A DNA stretch of 64,000 bases from an uncultured Paracoccus sp. (GCF_947496875.1 NZ_CANMEH010000005.1:149422-213421), one strand, 5' to 3'; shown: positions 9,589 through 19,756, counted from the stretch's first letter. Numbers and translations: made by a program. The notes: a model not told the origin generated them from the letters alone.

Positions 9589-10161
9589 ATGGTCCGATCT
9601 TCCCGCAAACGCAAGTCTGCGCCCGGGGGCGTCCCGCCCCGCCGGATGCGCGGGTTCGAACCGGCGGCGCTGCTGGTGGCGCAGCGGGTGCGCGAAGGGG
9701 CAGAGGGGCGGGGCTTTGCCGTGACCCGGCTGCTGACCAACTGGTCGGAAATCGTGGGCGACGAGCTGGCCCGCTGCACCCGCCCGGTCCGCATCACCCA
9801 CGGCAAGGGCTTTGGCGGCACGCTGACCATCCTGACCACCGGGCCGCTGGCGCCGCTGGTCCAGATGCAGCTGCCGCTGATCCGCGACAAGGTTAACGCG
9901 TGCTACGGGTTCAACGCCGTGTCGCGCATCAGCATTACCCAGACCGCCGCGCAGGGCTTTGCCGAGGGGCAGGCGGTGTTCGACGCGCCCCGCCAGGGCC
10001 CGAACGCAGCGTCTGCCCCGGCGCCCAGCCCCGAGCGCATCGCCGAGGCGGACAGGCTGGCGCGCGACTTTTCCGACCCTGCGCTGTCCCGTGCCATGCG
10101 GCAGCTGGCGATCAACATCCTGTCCCGACGGGACGCAAACGACCGAAAGGCCACTACATGA
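9589..10161 (+). CDS. DUF721 / DciA-like protein
   Basis: A 190-residue protein with a basic N-terminus (SSRKRKSAPGG) and a DUF721 domain (LLTNWSEIVGDELARCTRP near residues 48-66, then TLTILTTGPLAPLVQMQ). DUF721 includes DciA, the replicative helicase operator in bacteria lacking DnaC, so a role in loading DnaB is plausible. The start at 9589 is the first ATG that makes the domain complete. Its stop overlaps the start of the DsbA-like gene (ATGA), so they are probably cotranscribed. Confidence 0.8.
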   Translation: MVRSSRKRKSAPGGVPPRRMRGFEPAALLVAQRVREGAEGRGFAVTRLLTNWSEIVGDELARCTRPVRITHGKGFGGTLTILTTGPLAPLVQMQLPLIRDKVNACYGFNAVSRISITQTAAQGFAEGQAVFDAPRQGPNAASAPAPSPERIAEADRLARDFSDPALSRAMRQLAINILSRRDANDRKATT

Positions 10162-10829
10162 CCCCGATCCTTCGCGCACTCGCATCCGCGATCGCCCTGT
10201 CGGCGACAGCCCTGCCCGCACTGGCCCAGACCACCGCCGCCCCGGCGGGCGAGACAGCGGCCGCCGGGCAGGTCGAGACGCTGCCCGACGTGGTGCTGGG
10301 GCAGGCCGATGCACCGCTGACCGTGGTCGAATATGCCAGCTTTACCTGCAGCCACTGTGCTGCCTTCCACGAGGAGGGATTCCCGAAGCTGAAGGCCGAG
10401 TACATCGACACCGGCAAGGTCAAGTTCATCCAGCGCGACGTCTATTTCGACCAGGTCGGCCTGTGGGCCGGGGTGCTGGCGCATTGCGGCGGGGACGAGA
10501 AGTACTATGCCGTGTCCGACCTGCTGCTGAGCCAGCAGGAAAAATGGCTGGACGCGAAAAGCGGCGACGATCTGGCCGCCAACCTGCGAAAGCTGGGTGC
10601 CGGCGCCGGATTCAGCGACGCCCAGATGGACGCCTGCTGGGCGGACCAGCAGAAGGTCGAGCAGCTGGTCGCGACATTCCAGAAGAACGCGGGCGCGGAC
10701 GAGATCGAAGGCACCCCGACCTTCGTCATCGGCGGCGAGAAGGTCCAGAACCAGCCCTGGAACCAGTTGAAGGCCAAGATCGACGAAAAGCTGGCAGAGG
10801 CCGACACGGCCGCACCCGCGCAGAACTGA
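10158..10829 (+). CDS. DsbA-family periplasmic thiol:disulfide protein
   Basis: A 223-residue secreted thioredoxin-fold protein. A signal peptide ends at ALPALAQ, followed by the DsbA-like domain with active-site CSHC in YASFTCSHCAAFH. The cis-proline segment is GTPTFVIGG near the C-terminus. It belongs to the short DsbA/BdbD-like group with an N-terminal VLGQADAPLTVVEY motif. It likely oxidises or isomerises disulfides in exported proteins. The ATG overlaps the DUF721 stop. Confidence 0.88.
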   Translation: MTPILRALASAIALSATALPALAQTTAAPAGETAAAGQVETLPDVVLGQADAPLTVVEYASFTCSHCAAFHEEGFPKLKAEYIDTGKVKFIQRDVYFDQVGLWAGVLAHCGGDEKYYAVSDLLLSQQEKWLDAKSGDDLAANLRKLGAGAGFSDAQMDACWADQQKVEQLVATFQKNAGADEIEGTPTFVIGGEKVQNQPWNQLKAKIDEKLAEADTAAPAQN

Positions 10830-10833
10830 CGCC

Positions 10834-11940
10834 ATGCGGCCGCTCGACGGACTGAAGGTCGTTGAACTGGCGCGGATCCTGGCCGGCCCCTGGGCCGGTC
10901 AGATCCTGGCCGATCTGGGCGCCGAAGTGGTCAAGGTCGAGGCGCCCGAGGGCGACGACACCCGCCAGTGGGGGCCGCCCTTCATCGACCGCGAGGGCGA
11001 CCGCTCGGCGGCCTATTTCCATGCGGCGAACCGCGGCAAGCGGTCCGTCATCGCGGATTTCCGGACCCCCGAGGGGCAGGCGGCGGTGCGCGAGCTCGTC
11101 GCCGATGCCGACGTGCTGATCGAGAACTTCAAGGTGGGCGGGCTGGCCAAGTACGGCCTGGACTCGCCCAGCCTGCAGGCGGTGAACCCGCGGCTGGTGT
11201 ACTGTTCGATCACCGGGTTCGGACAGGACGGGCCGTATGCCACCCGCGCCGGCTATGACTACATCATCCAGGGCATGTCGGGCTTGATGAGCGTCACCGG
11301 CGAGCCCGGGGCACAGCCCCAGAAGGTCGGGGTGGCCGTGGTCGACGTGTTCACCGGCATCTACGGGGTGGTGGGAATCCTCGCCGCGCTACGCCAGCGG
11401 GACAGCACCGGTCGGGGCCAGCACGTGGACATGGCGCTGCTGGACGTGGCGACGGCGGTGATGGCGAACCAGGCCATGAACTATCTGGCCACCGGCGTCG
11501 CGCCGCAGCGGCTGGGCAATGCCCATCCGAACATCGTGCCCTACGCGGTGTTCGACTGCGCCGACGGCTGGATCATCATCGCCGCGGGCAATGACGGCCA
11601 GTATCGACGGCTGGTCGAGGTGCTGGGCCTGCCCGCGCTGGCAGATGCCCCGGATTACCGCACGAACGCGGACCGGATCGCCAACCGTGACGCCCTGACC
11701 GAGATGCTGACCACCGTCACGCGCGGCCGGACCCGCGACGACCTGCTGGCGGCGCTGGAACGGGCAGGGGTGCCCGCGGGGCCGATCAACGACATGGCCG
11801 ACGTCTTTGCCGATCCCCAGGTGGTCGCCCGGGGGCTGAAGATCACGCCAGAGGGGGTTCCCGGTGTGCGCACCCCGATCCGGTTTTCCGACGCGGAACT
11901 GGCGCTGGATCGGGCCTCACCGAAGCTGGGCGCCGGCTGA
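10834..11940 (+). CDS. CoA transferase, family III (CaiB/BaiF)
   Basis: A 368-residue protein of the interlocked formyl-CoA transferase fold: N-terminal MRPLDGLKVVELARILAGP, acidic-ligand region LGAEVVKVEAPEGDDTR, GYDYIIQGMSGLMSVTGEP in the middle and a C-terminal GVPAGPINDMADVFADPQ, all characteristic of CaiB/BaiF enzymes. It transfers CoA between short carboxylic acids. The specific acyl substrate cannot be assigned, and the neighbours (DsbA-like, argF) do not help. Confidence 0.9.
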   Translation: MRPLDGLKVVELARILAGPWAGQILADLGAEVVKVEAPEGDDTRQWGPPFIDREGDRSAAYFHAANRGKRSVIADFRTPEGQAAVRELVADADVLIENFKVGGLAKYGLDSPSLQAVNPRLVYCSITGFGQDGPYATRAGYDYIIQGMSGLMSVTGEPGAQPQKVGVAVVDVFTGIYGVVGILAALRQRDSTGRGQHVDMALLDVATAVMANQAMNYLATGVAPQRLGNAHPNIVPYAVFDCADGWIIIAAGNDGQYRRLVEVLGLPALADAPDYRTNADRIANRDALTEMLTTVTRGRTRDDLLAALERAGVPAGPINDMADVFADPQVVARGLKITPEGVPGVRTPIRFSDAELALDRASPKLGAG

Positions 11941-12018
11941 CGGGCGAACCGTGGGCCGCTGGGCGTAAAGTCTGCCTGGAGGCCGCTGCGGGTCGTCCGG
12001 TCCGATGCGCTCGCTGCG

Positions 12019-12945
12019 TCAGGCGTTCAGGCACCAGCGCATCACCGCCTTTTGCGCGTGCAGCCGGTTTTCGGCCTCGTCCCACACGACGCTCTGCGGG
12101 CCGTCCATCACCTCGGACGTGACCTCGTCGTCGCGATGCGCCGGCAGGCAGTGCATGAACAGCGCGTCGGGCTTCGCGTGGCGCATCAGATCGGTGTTCA
12201 CCTGATAGCCGCGCAGCTGGTTATGGCGGCGTTCGCGCGCCGACTGCGGATCGTGCATGGACACCCAGGTGTCGGTCACGACCAGATCGGCCCCCTGCAC
12301 GGCCTTGGAGGGGTCCCGTTCGATCACCGCCTGCACACCCTGGGCGCGCGCGAAGTCCATCCATTCCCGTTCAGGGTCCAGCGGCTTGGGGCCGGTGAAG
12401 GTGAAGTCGAAGCCGAACTGGCCCGCCGCGTGGATCAGGCTGGCGCAGACATTGTTGCCGTCGCCGGACCAGACGACCTTGCGCCCGGCGATCGGGCCGC
12501 GATGTTCCTCGAACGTCATCACGTCGGCCATGATCTGGCAGGGATGGGTGCGGTTGGTCAGGCCGTTGATCACCGGCACGTCGGCATACTCCGCCATTTC
12601 CTGCAGGGTCGCCTCCTCGAAGGTGCGGATCATGATCATGTCGACATAGCGGCTGAGCACGCGGGCGGTGTCGGCGATGGTCTCGCCATGGCCCAGCTGC
12701 ATCTCGGCGCCCGACAGCACCATCGTCTGGCCGCCCATCTGCCGCACGCCAAGATCGAAGCTGACGCGGGTCCGGGTGGACGGCTTCTCGAAGATCAGCG
12801 CGACCATCCGGTTCTTCAGCGGCTGTTCGGCATCCGGTGTGCCCTTGGGCGCGCCGTTCCGGGCATCCTTCATCCGGCGTGCGGTATCGATGATCGCGCG
12901 CAGGTCGTTCTTGGAGGTGGTATGGATGTCGAGAAAGCTGCTCAT
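12019..12945 (-). CDS. argF: Ornithine carbamoyltransferase
   Basis: It makes citrulline from ornithine and carbamoyl phosphate. The start at 12945 ([18 protein letters not shown]) gives 308 residues, the normal size. Signature segments: carbamoyl-phosphate loop [29 protein letters not shown], and the ornithine-binding end with [11 protein letters not shown]. It lies 125 bases downstream of arginase on the same strand, an arrangement that would let arginine-derived ornithine be recycled. Confidence 0.95.
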   Translation of the reverse strand: MSSFLDIHTTSKNDLRAIIDTARRMKDARNGAPKGTPDAEQPLKNRMVALIFEKPSTRTRVSFDLGVRQMGGQTMVLSGAEMQLGHGETIADTARVLSRYVDMIMIRTFEEATLQEMAEYADVPVINGLTNRTHPCQIMADVMTFEEHRGPIAGRKVVWSGDGNNVCASLIHAAGQFGFDFTFTGPKPLDPEREWMDFARAQGVQAVIERDPSKAVQGADLVVTDTWVSMHDPQSARERRHNQLRGYQVNTDLMRHAKPDALFMHCLPAHRDDEVTSEVMDGPQSVVWDEAENRLHAQKAVMRWCLNA

Positions 12946-13070
12946 GATCGGTGTCAGTCTTGTTGAGGGCCGAAGCGATGCCGTTCGGCGGCCGGACCCG
13001 CCCGAAAGGGGCAGATGATCGCGGCACATGACCGGCCTTGCCCCGACGGGTCAACCCCCGCCGGCCGATT

Positions 13071-13991
13071 TCAGCTGCTGCGTGTCGGCCGGTCGAACAC
13101 CTTGCGGCCCATCAGGCTGCCGACCAGATCGACCATCATCCGTGTCGTCCGGCCGCGGTCGTCCAGGAACGGGTTCAGCTCGACAAGGTCGAGCGAGGTC
13201 ATCAGCCCGCTTTCGTGGATCAGTTCGCAGACCAGATGCGCCTCGCGGAAGGTGGCGCCGCCGGGCACCGTCGTGCCCACCGCGGGCGCGACCGAAGGAT
13301 CCAGAAAGTCGACATCGAGGCTGACATGCAGCAGGCCGTTCTCTGCCGCGACGCGTTCAAGGAACGCGCGCATCGGGACGGCAAAGCCGTACTCGTCCAG
13401 CACCCGCATGTCGTTCACGACGATGTCGGTCTGCGCCAGTGCGGCGTGTTCGTCCGGATCGATCGAGCGGATTCCGAACAGGCAGATGTTGCGTTCGGGG
13501 ACCGGCGCGGGAAACGGCGGAAACGGATCGAACCCCGGCCGACCGGCCAAGTAGCCCAGCGGCGTGCCGTGCAGGTTGCCGGACCGGGTGGTGTCCAGAC
13601 TGTGAATGTCGGAATGCGCGTCCAGCCACAGCACGAACAGCGGACGCTGCAGCCGCGCCGCGTGGCGGGCGACCCCGGCGACCGAGCCGAGCGACAGCGC
13701 GTGATCCCCGCCCATGAAGATCGGCATGCCGTCGGCGCAGGCGGCCTCGGCCACGTGGGCCAGCGCGCGTGTCCAGCCGATCACCTCGGGCAGATGATGG
13801 ACCAGCGGGTTGGTGCAGGCCTGCATCCCCACCTCGCCCAGCGTGACGTCGCCGCGGTCCTCGACACCGTGGTCCAGCCCCGCAAGGGTGCGGCCCAACC
13901 CCGCGACACGATAGGCGGCAGGACCCATCAGGCAGCCCGGACGCTGCTGCCCTTCGTCGACCGGGGCGCCGATCAGGATGCAATGGGTCAA
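13071..13991 (-). CDS. rocF: Arginase
   Basis: A 306-residue arginase that splits arginine to ornithine and urea. Manganese ligands are visible in GGDHALSLGS, LDAHSDIHS and SLDVDFLDPSVAP, and the length fits the family. It is the first gene of a probable rocF-argF pair. Agmatinase or formimidoylglutamase activity is less likely because the N-terminus (CILIGAPVDEGQQRPGC) and C-terminus follow true arginases. Confidence 0.92.
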   Translation of the reverse strand: MTHCILIGAPVDEGQQRPGCLMGPAAYRVAGLGRTLAGLDHGVEDRGDVTLGEVGMQACTNPLVHHLPEVIGWTRALAHVAEAACADGMPIFMGGDHALSLGSVAGVARHAARLQRPLFVLWLDAHSDIHSLDTTRSGNLHGTPLGYLAGRPGFDPFPPFPAPVPERNICLFGIRSIDPDEHAALAQTDIVVNDMRVLDEYGFAVPMRAFLERVAAENGLLHVSLDVDFLDPSVAPAVGTTVPGGATFREAHLVCELIHESGLMTSLDLVELNPFLDDRGRTTRMMVDLVGSLMGRKVFDRPTRSS

Positions 13992-14100
13992 TTTCGCGTC
14001 CTGTGATCCGCTAACGGTGGTGCCATGCTAGCGGGGCGCAGTGCCGGTGGCCACCGGAACGGCTGGCGAGGCGCATCACCGGACATGCAACCAGCGGGTC

Positions 14101-15819
14101 TCAGTCGCGTACCCCCTTGAAACGCGACTGCCAATCCTCTCGCTGCTCATCGGTGATCTTGACGAACAGCACCTCGGGGACACCGAAGGCGTGACCCGGG
14201 GCGAGGGCGGTCAGCGCCGCCGCCACGCTATCCGGCCAACTCCAGTCGCCGCTCCGCATCGCCGCCAGCATCGCATCGGCAGCAAAGGGGATGAACGGGG
14301 CCGACAGCACCGCGTAGAGGCGGATCAGGTTCAGTCCCAGCCGCACCTGCATCGCGGCGCGGTCCGGATCGGTCTTGAAGGTTGCCCAGGGTGCCGCCGA
14401 CTGCAGGTATTCGTTGCCGAGCACCCAGATTGCCCGCAGTTCGGTCGCGGCCTTGCGGACCTCCATCGCGGCCATGAACCCCTCATAGGCCCGGATCCGG
14501 GTGGTCAGCGCGTCGAGCAGCCCCTGTTCGGCCTCGCCCCACTCGCCCCCGGTCGGGACGCTTTCTCCGAATTTCGACCGGCAGAACTTGGTGATGCGGC
14601 TGACGAAGTTGCCCAGCACGTCGGCCAGGTCCTTGTTCACGGTCGCCTGGAAGTTTTCCCAGGTGAATTCGGCGTCCGACCCCTCGGGTGCATGCGACAG
14701 CAGCCACCAGCGCCAGTAATCCGCGGGCAGGATGTCCAGCGCCTGGTCCATGAACACGCCGCGGCCCTGGCTGGTCGAGAACTGGCCGCCGTCGTAGTTC
14801 AGGTAGTTGAACGACTTGATGTAGTCGACCAGTTTCCACGGCTCGCCGGATCCCATGATCGTGGCCGGGAAGCTGAGCGTGTGGAACGGCACGTTGTCCT
14901 TGCCCATGAACTGCGTGTAGGTGACGTCCCCCGCCCCCTCGTCCAGCCGCCACCAGCGCCGCCAGGCGGCATCGGGTTCGCCCCGTTCGTCGGTCAGCTC
15001 CTTGGTGGCGGCGATGTACTCGATGGGCGCGTCGAACCAGACGTAGAAAACCTTGCCCTCCATTTCCGGCCAGGGCTCGGTGCCCTTCCTCACCGGGACG
15101 CCCCAGTCCAGATCGCGGGTGATGCCGCGGTCCTGCAGCCCCTCGCCGTCGTTCAGCCACTTCTTCGCGATCGACGTGGTCAGGATCGGCCAGTCGGTCT
15201 TGCTGTCGATCCACGCGGCCAGACGGTCCTTCAGCGCCGACTGGCGAAGGTAGAGGTGCTTGGTTTCCCGCACCTCCAGATCGGTCGAGCCGCTGATCGC
15301 GCTACGCGGCTCGATCAGATCGGTGGGGTCCAGCTGCTTGGTGCAGTTCTCGCACTGGTCGCCGCGGGCCCGGTCATAGCCGCAATTGGGGCAGGTCCCC
15401 TCGATATAGCGGTCCGGCAGAAAGCGGCCGTCGGCATGCGAATACATCTGCCGCTCGCTGACCTCGGCGATCAGCCCCTTCTCGGCCAGCTTCCCGGCGA
15501 AATGCTGGGTGAGCGCGTGGTTCTGCGGGCTGGAGGAGCGGCCGAACTTGTCGAACGACAGGCCGAAGCGGTCAGCGATGTCGGCCTGCACCGCATGCAT
15601 CTCGGCGCAGAACACGTCCACCGGTTTGCCGGCCTTGGCCGCCGCCAGCTCGGCCGGGGTGCCGTGTTCGTCGGTGGCGCAGATGAACATCACCTCATGT
15701 CCGCGGGCCCGCTGGTAGCGGGCGAACAGGTCCGCCGGCAACTGGCTGCCCACCAGGTTCCCCAGATGCTTGATGCCGTTGATATAGGGGATGGCAGAGG
15801 TGATCAGATGCCGGGCCAT
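14101..15819 (-). CDS. metG: Methionyl-tRNA synthetase
   Basis: A 572-residue class I synthetase. The HIGH-equivalent is in [12 protein letters not shown], a zinc knuckle has paired cysteines ([17 protein letters not shown]), and the KMSKS position reads [11 protein letters not shown], the FSTS variant known from many bacterial MetRS. The anticodon-binding helical domain follows. No C-terminal tRNA-binding (EMAP) extension is present, so this is the short form. It is separated from its neighbours on both sides. Confidence 0.95.
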   Translation of the reverse strand: MARHLITSAIPYINGIKHLGNLVGSQLPADLFARYQRARGHEVMFICATDEHGTPAELAAAKAGKPVDVFCAEMHAVQADIADRFGLSFDKFGRSSSPQNHALTQHFAGKLAEKGLIAEVSERQMYSHADGRFLPDRYIEGTCPNCGYDRARGDQCENCTKQLDPTDLIEPRSAISGSTDLEVRETKHLYLRQSALKDRLAAWIDSKTDWPILTTSIAKKWLNDGEGLQDRGITRDLDWGVPVRKGTEPWPEMEGKVFYVWFDAPIEYIAATKELTDERGEPDAAWRRWWRLDEGAGDVTYTQFMGKDNVPFHTLSFPATIMGSGEPWKLVDYIKSFNYLNYDGGQFSTSQGRGVFMDQALDILPADYWRWWLLSHAPEGSDAEFTWENFQATVNKDLADVLGNFVSRITKFCRSKFGESVPTGGEWGEAEQGLLDALTTRIRAYEGFMAAMEVRKAATELRAIWVLGNEYLQSAAPWATFKTDPDRAAMQVRLGLNLIRLYAVLSAPFIPFAADAMLAAMRSGDWSWPDSVAAALTALAPGHAFGVPEVLFVKITDEQREDWQSRFKGVRD

Positions 15820-15961
15820 GTCGCGTCCTTCTGTGCTGCGGCCTGTCTAGCGGCGACCCCGGGCCAGGTGAAGGGCCGCGCGTCGGGGCCGGCTGCCGAG
15901 TTGCCGCTGACAGGCGATCGTTCTAAGTCTGGCGCGCCCCCGAACCCGAGCAGGAGCCGAC

Positions 15962-16630
15962 GTGCTGCGGTTGACGCATCCCTCGCTTTTTCTGGCATGG
16001 ACGCTGTCCGTCACGCTGGTCTTCATCGGCATCGACCTGATGCTGTACGACGACGTGTCCCGGGTCTTCAAGGAAGAGGGCGCGATCGAATACATCAGTG
16101 CGGTGCACCTGATCGGGGCGACGGTGCTGTGGTACAGCCTGCATCCGGGACCGGCATCGCGGCGGGACTGGCACATTCCCGTGCTGCTGATCCTGGCGGC
16201 GATGCGCGAGCTCGATTTCGACAAGCGCTTCACCAGCAACGGGGTGCTGCAACTGCGGCTGTACAGCGCCGACGGGCCCCTGGTGGAAAAGCTGATCGGG
16301 GCCACGGTGGTGATCTTGCTGCTGGTCGCTCTGGTGCGGCTTGTCCGGCGCAACCTGCGCGGCTGGCTGCACCGGCTGCGCCATGCCGACCCGTCGGCGT
16401 GGCTCGTGCTTCTTGCCCTTGCGGCGATCGCCGTCGCCAAGAGCCTGGACGGCGCGGGGCGCAAGCTGGCGCCGCTGGGCATCGACCTGGACCCGTCGGT
16501 TGGGATCCGTCTCGGGCGGCTGGAAGAGCTGCTGGAACTGGTCGCAGCGCTGACCCTGATCCAGGCGATCGTCTATTTCCGCCGCGACTGGGGGCAGGGA
16601 TCCCCGAAACCGGCCGATCGTCGCCCCTGA
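15962..16630 (+). CDS. Hypothetical membrane protein, about 222 residues
   Basis: GTG start preceded by AGGAG. Four or so hydrophobic segments are visible (LFLAWTLSVTLVFIGIDL; GATVVILLLVALVRLV; SAWLVLLALAAIAV; LEELLELVAALTLIQAIVYF). An acidic/aromatic stretch MRELDFDKRFTSNGVLQ lies between the second and third. I do not recognise a family or catalytic motif. It is monocistronic, convergent with gcrA, so context gives no function. Confidence 0.7.
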   Translation: MLRLTHPSLFLAWTLSVTLVFIGIDLMLYDDVSRVFKEEGAIEYISAVHLIGATVLWYSLHPGPASRRDWHIPVLLILAAMRELDFDKRFTSNGVLQLRLYSADGPLVEKLIGATVVILLLVALVRLVRRNLRGWLHRLRHADPSAWLVLLALAAIAVAKSLDGAGRKLAPLGIDLDPSVGIRLGRLEELLELVAALTLIQAIVYFRRDWGQGSPKPADRRP

Positions 16631-16645
16631 CGCCGATCGCCGCCC

Positions 16646-17320
16646 TCAGCGCCGGCGGTCGCGGCGCGAGCTCATCGGCTGGAACGCCACCCCGACATGC
16701 GCCTCGCAATAGGGTTTGCCGGGCTGGCTGGGCAGGCCGCAGAACCAGAACTTGTCGGTCGCGGGATCGCCGATCGGCCATTTGCAGGTCCGCTCGGTCA
16801 GTTCCATCAGCGACAGCTTTCGCGCCTTCTTCTCCACCTCGCGGACCGAGGCGAGCGCCTCGGGCGAAATCTCGTTGGCCGATGGCTGGGGGGGCAGCGG
16901 CTGACCCGCCGGCACGATGGGGCGGCGCGAGGTGAAGACGGGCGCGACGGGTGCCGGCGCCGTTGCCGGGGCGACGGTCTCATCCCCGGTGTCGTCTGCG
17001 GCGGCATCGGCGTCACCGGGCGCCGGATCCGCCGGCGGGGCCACCTCGTTCGCGGGCTGCGGGCTGCCCGGCTCGAAGATGGGGTCCGTGTCTGCCGGCA
17101 ATTCGGCCGGCGGCTGTTCGGGTGAGGCGGCCGGTTCGGGCGCCGGGGCCGCGCCCGCCGTCTCTACCGTCTCCGTGCGGTTCGACAGCCCCAGCCGGTG
17201 AACCTTGCCGATCACGGCATTCCGCGTGACCCCACCCAGATCCTTGGCGATCTGGCTGGCCGAAAGACCTTCGGCCCACATGCGTTTCAGCGTCTCGACG
17301 CGTTCATCCGTCCAGGACAT
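16646..17320 (-). CDS. gcrA: GcrA cell-cycle regulator
   Basis: The N-terminus MSWTDERVETLKRMWAEGLS and following SQIAKDLGGVTRNAVIGKVH are the GcrA helix-turn-helix, which works with sigma-70 at CcrM-methylated GANTC promoters in alphaproteobacteria. The C-terminal part contains the sigma-interacting region with ERTCKWPIGDP and CGLPSQPGKPYCEAH. Between them lies a long Pro/Ala/Glu-rich linker (about residues 55-140), making it 224 residues, longer than the roughly 170 residues of Caulobacter GcrA. Confidence 0.95.
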   Translation of the reverse strand: MSWTDERVETLKRMWAEGLSASQIAKDLGGVTRNAVIGKVHRLGLSNRTETVETAGAAPAPEPAASPEQPPAELPADTDPIFEPGSPQPANEVAPPADPAPGDADAAADDTGDETVAPATAPAPVAPVFTSRRPIVPAGQPLPPQPSANEISPEALASVREVEKKARKLSLMELTERTCKWPIGDPATDKFWFCGLPSQPGKPYCEAHVGVAFQPMSSRRDRRR

Positions 17321-17443
17321 GGCTTGCCTTCCTCGCGGGGCGCGCGATCGCCGCCCGCAGCTTGCATTTCGGCACCGGACTGTCTTTAACCGGGCTGATT
17401 GGGAATAGTTCCTGACCCTTCCGATTTCAAGGATGACCCGCGC

Positions 17444-18274
17444 ATGCGCCCTCGATCCGCCGATGCCGGCATGACGTCCGATGCGTCGATGGGCGTGCGC
17501 CGGTTCGGCCGGATCAACTGGCTGGGCCTGCGCACCCTGATCTGGCGCGAGATCATGCGGTTCATGGCCGTGTGGCAGCAGACCGTGTTCGCGCCGCTGA
17601 TGACCGCCGGGCTGTTCGTGATGGTCTTTGCCCTGGCGCTGGGGCGCGACCGGGGCGAGGTGATGGGCCTGCCCTACATCGTGTTCCTGGGGCCGGGCAT
17701 CCTGATGATGACGGTCATCCAGAACGCCTTTGCCAACAGCTCGTCGTCGGTGATCTCGGCCAAGATGCAGGGCAACATCGTCGACACGCTGATGCCGCCA
17801 CTGTCCCCGGGCGAGATCCTGGTCGGCTATCTGGTGGGCTCGCTGGCGCGGGCGTCGCTGGTCGCGCTGGTGATCGGAACCGGGCTGGCGCTGGCCCTGG
17901 GCGTGGTTCCGGCGCAACCGCTGTGGGCCGCAACCTTTGTCGTGCTGGCCGCGCTGCTGATGGGCGGGCTGGGCCTGCTGGGCGGGATCTTTGCGCAGAA
18001 GTTCGACCAGATGGCGGCCATCACCAACTTCATCGTGACGCCGCTGTCGTTCCTGTCCGGCACGTTCTATTCCGTCGCGATGCTGCCGGAACCGTTCCGG
18101 ACGCTGTCGCACTGGAACCCCGTCTTTTATCTGATCGACGGCGCCCGCTACGGGTTCACCGGGGTCAGCGACGCGCCGCCGCTGCGCGGCCTTGCCGTGT
18201 CGGTCCTGTCCGTGGCGGTGGTTGCGTGGGTGGCCTGGCGCTGGCTGCGCAGCGGCTACCGGATGAAGGCCTAG
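17444..18274 (+). CDS. ABC-2 type transporter permease
   Basis: The ATG at 17444 has AAGGA ten bases upstream and gives 276 residues. Six hydrophobic helices and the ABC-2 family pattern (SSVISAKMQGNIVDTLMPPL, LSFLSGTFYSVAMLPEPFRT, WNPVFYLIDGARYGF) place it with the YadH/NodJ-like permeases that work with a separate ATPase to export polysaccharides or drugs. No ATPase gene adjoins it here, so the partner must be elsewhere. Confidence 0.87.
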   Translation: MRPRSADAGMTSDASMGVRRFGRINWLGLRTLIWREIMRFMAVWQQTVFAPLMTAGLFVMVFALALGRDRGEVMGLPYIVFLGPGILMMTVIQNAFANSSSSVISAKMQGNIVDTLMPPLSPGEILVGYLVGSLARASLVALVIGTGLALALGVVPAQPLWAATFVVLAALLMGGLGLLGGIFAQKFDQMAAITNFIVTPLSFLSGTFYSVAMLPEPFRTLSHWNPVFYLIDGARYGFTGVSDAPPLRGLAVSVLSVAVVAWVAWRWLRSGYRMKA

Positions 18275-19650
18275 GCCCCGGCCCGGGCGGGCGCGGTGCC
18301 GACCGCCACCCAAGCGGCGCCGCGACGCCAGAACCGGGTCATCAGCAGCACGGCGGCGGCTGTCAGCCCGATGACCAGCCCGGCCCACAGCCCCGCCGGG
18401 CCCATGCCCAGCGGAAAGGCCAGCAGATACCCCGCCGGCAATCCGATGATCCAGTAGCTGACCACCCCCAGCGCCATGGGCACGCGGGTGTCCTGCACGC
18501 CCCGCAGCAGCCCCAGCGCCATGGCCTGCAGCGCGTCGACCACCTGAAACGCGCCCGCATAGATCATCAGGGCGGCCGCCAGCGCAACGATGCCGGGCGC
18601 GCGCGGATTGTCGGCGTCCAGATAGAGCCCGGTCAGCCATTCCGGCCACAGCACGAACACCCCCATGGTCAGCACCGCGAACCCCGTCGACAACAGCGTG
18701 GCCGCCGCGGCCGCCGCCGAGAGGCCGGGGCCGTCGCCGCGTCCCTGCGCCGCGCCCACGCGGATGGTCGCGGCATTCGACAGCCCCAGATGCACCATGA
18801 AGGTAAGCGAGGCGATCTGCAGCGCGATCCCGTGCGCCGCCAGCGGGTCCGGCCCGAACCATCCCATCATCAGGTTGGCGCCGGTGAACATCCCGATCTC
18901 GGCCACCAGCGTCAGCCCGATCGGCAGGCCCAGCCACAGGATCTCGCGAAACGCCGGCCAGTCCGGTCGCCAGAACCGGGTGAACAGCGCAAAGCGCCGC
19001 GCCTGGGGCAGCCAGCTGGCATACAGCGCCAGCGCCAGCAGCTGCAGCCAGTTGACCGCCAGGCTGGCCAGGGCGGCGCCGTACACGCCCCACGCCGGAA
19101 AGGGGCCGGGGCCAAAGATCAGCAGCCAGTTCAGTGCCGCGTTCAGCGGCAGCCCCGCCAGCGTGACCCACAGCACCAGGTTGGCCCGCCCGAGCGCCGC
19201 CAGATAGCTGTTCAGCACCATGCCGCCCAGGACCGCCGGCATCGCCAACCCCATGACCCGCAGCCAGTCCTGCGCCAACCCGGCGATCTGCGGGTCCTGG
19301 CCCAGGGCCGACAGGATCGGTCCAGACCCCCACAGCAGCGGGAACGTCAGGGCAGAATGCAGCCCGGACAGCCAGAGCGCCATGCGCGTGGCCCGGCGCA
19401 CATCGGTGTGGTCGTCCCGCGACAGGGCGGCGGCGATGCGGCCCATCAGGCCGATCGCGTAGCCGCCCCCGCCCATGACCAGGATCAGAAACACCGAGGT
19501 GGCCAGCACCAGCGCCGCCAGCGCATCGACCCCGTAGCGGCCGATCATCAGCGTGTCGATGACGCCGATCGCCATGCGCGCTAGGTGACTGCCGATCAGC
19601 GGCAGGCCCAGCACCAGGGTCGGCACCAGATGAGGACGCAGAGGCGGCAT
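18271..19650 (-). CDS. MATE-family multidrug/Na+ antiporter (NorM-like)
   Basis: A 459-residue protein with about twelve transmembrane helices. The start at 19650 (MPPLRPHLVPTLVLGLPLIG) aligns with NorM starts. MATE patterns include IGVIDTLMIGRYG in helix 1 and LSNAATIRVGAAQG in the second half. It exports cationic drugs in exchange for Na+ or H+. Its stop overlaps the stop end of the convergent ABC-2 permease by four bases. Confidence 0.9.
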   Translation of the reverse strand: MPPLRPHLVPTLVLGLPLIGSHLARMAIGVIDTLMIGRYGVDALAALVLATSVFLILVMGGGGYAIGLMGRIAAALSRDDHTDVRRATRMALWLSGLHSALTFPLLWGSGPILSALGQDPQIAGLAQDWLRVMGLAMPAVLGGMVLNSYLAALGRANLVLWVTLAGLPLNAALNWLLIFGPGPFPAWGVYGAALASLAVNWLQLLALALYASWLPQARRFALFTRFWRPDWPAFREILWLGLPIGLTLVAEIGMFTGANLMMGWFGPDPLAAHGIALQIASLTFMVHLGLSNAATIRVGAAQGRGDGPGLSAAAAAATLLSTGFAVLTMGVFVLWPEWLTGLYLDADNPRAPGIVALAAALMIYAGAFQVVDALQAMALGLLRGVQDTRVPMALGVVSYWIIGLPAGYLLAFPLGMGPAGLWAGLVIGLTAAAVLLMTRFWRRGAAWVAVGTAPARAGA

Positions 19651-19756
19651 GAACCCCTGTCTCACGCCGGTGCGACCCGGGCAAGAACGATGATCCGCCG
19701 GTCGTCGGCGCCGGCCGTCCTCGGCGCGGCGCCTGCGCCTTGCGATCCGGCCCGCG

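Noticed and set aside
14041..16935. 964-codon plus-strand frame across metG and gcrA
   Set aside because: Antisense to metG and gcrA, with repetitive Gly/Arg/Pro composition and no start signal.
17572..19584. 670-codon plus-strand frame opposite the MATE exporter
   Set aside because: Shadow of the MATE gene; Gln/Arg/Pro-rich without recognisable domains.
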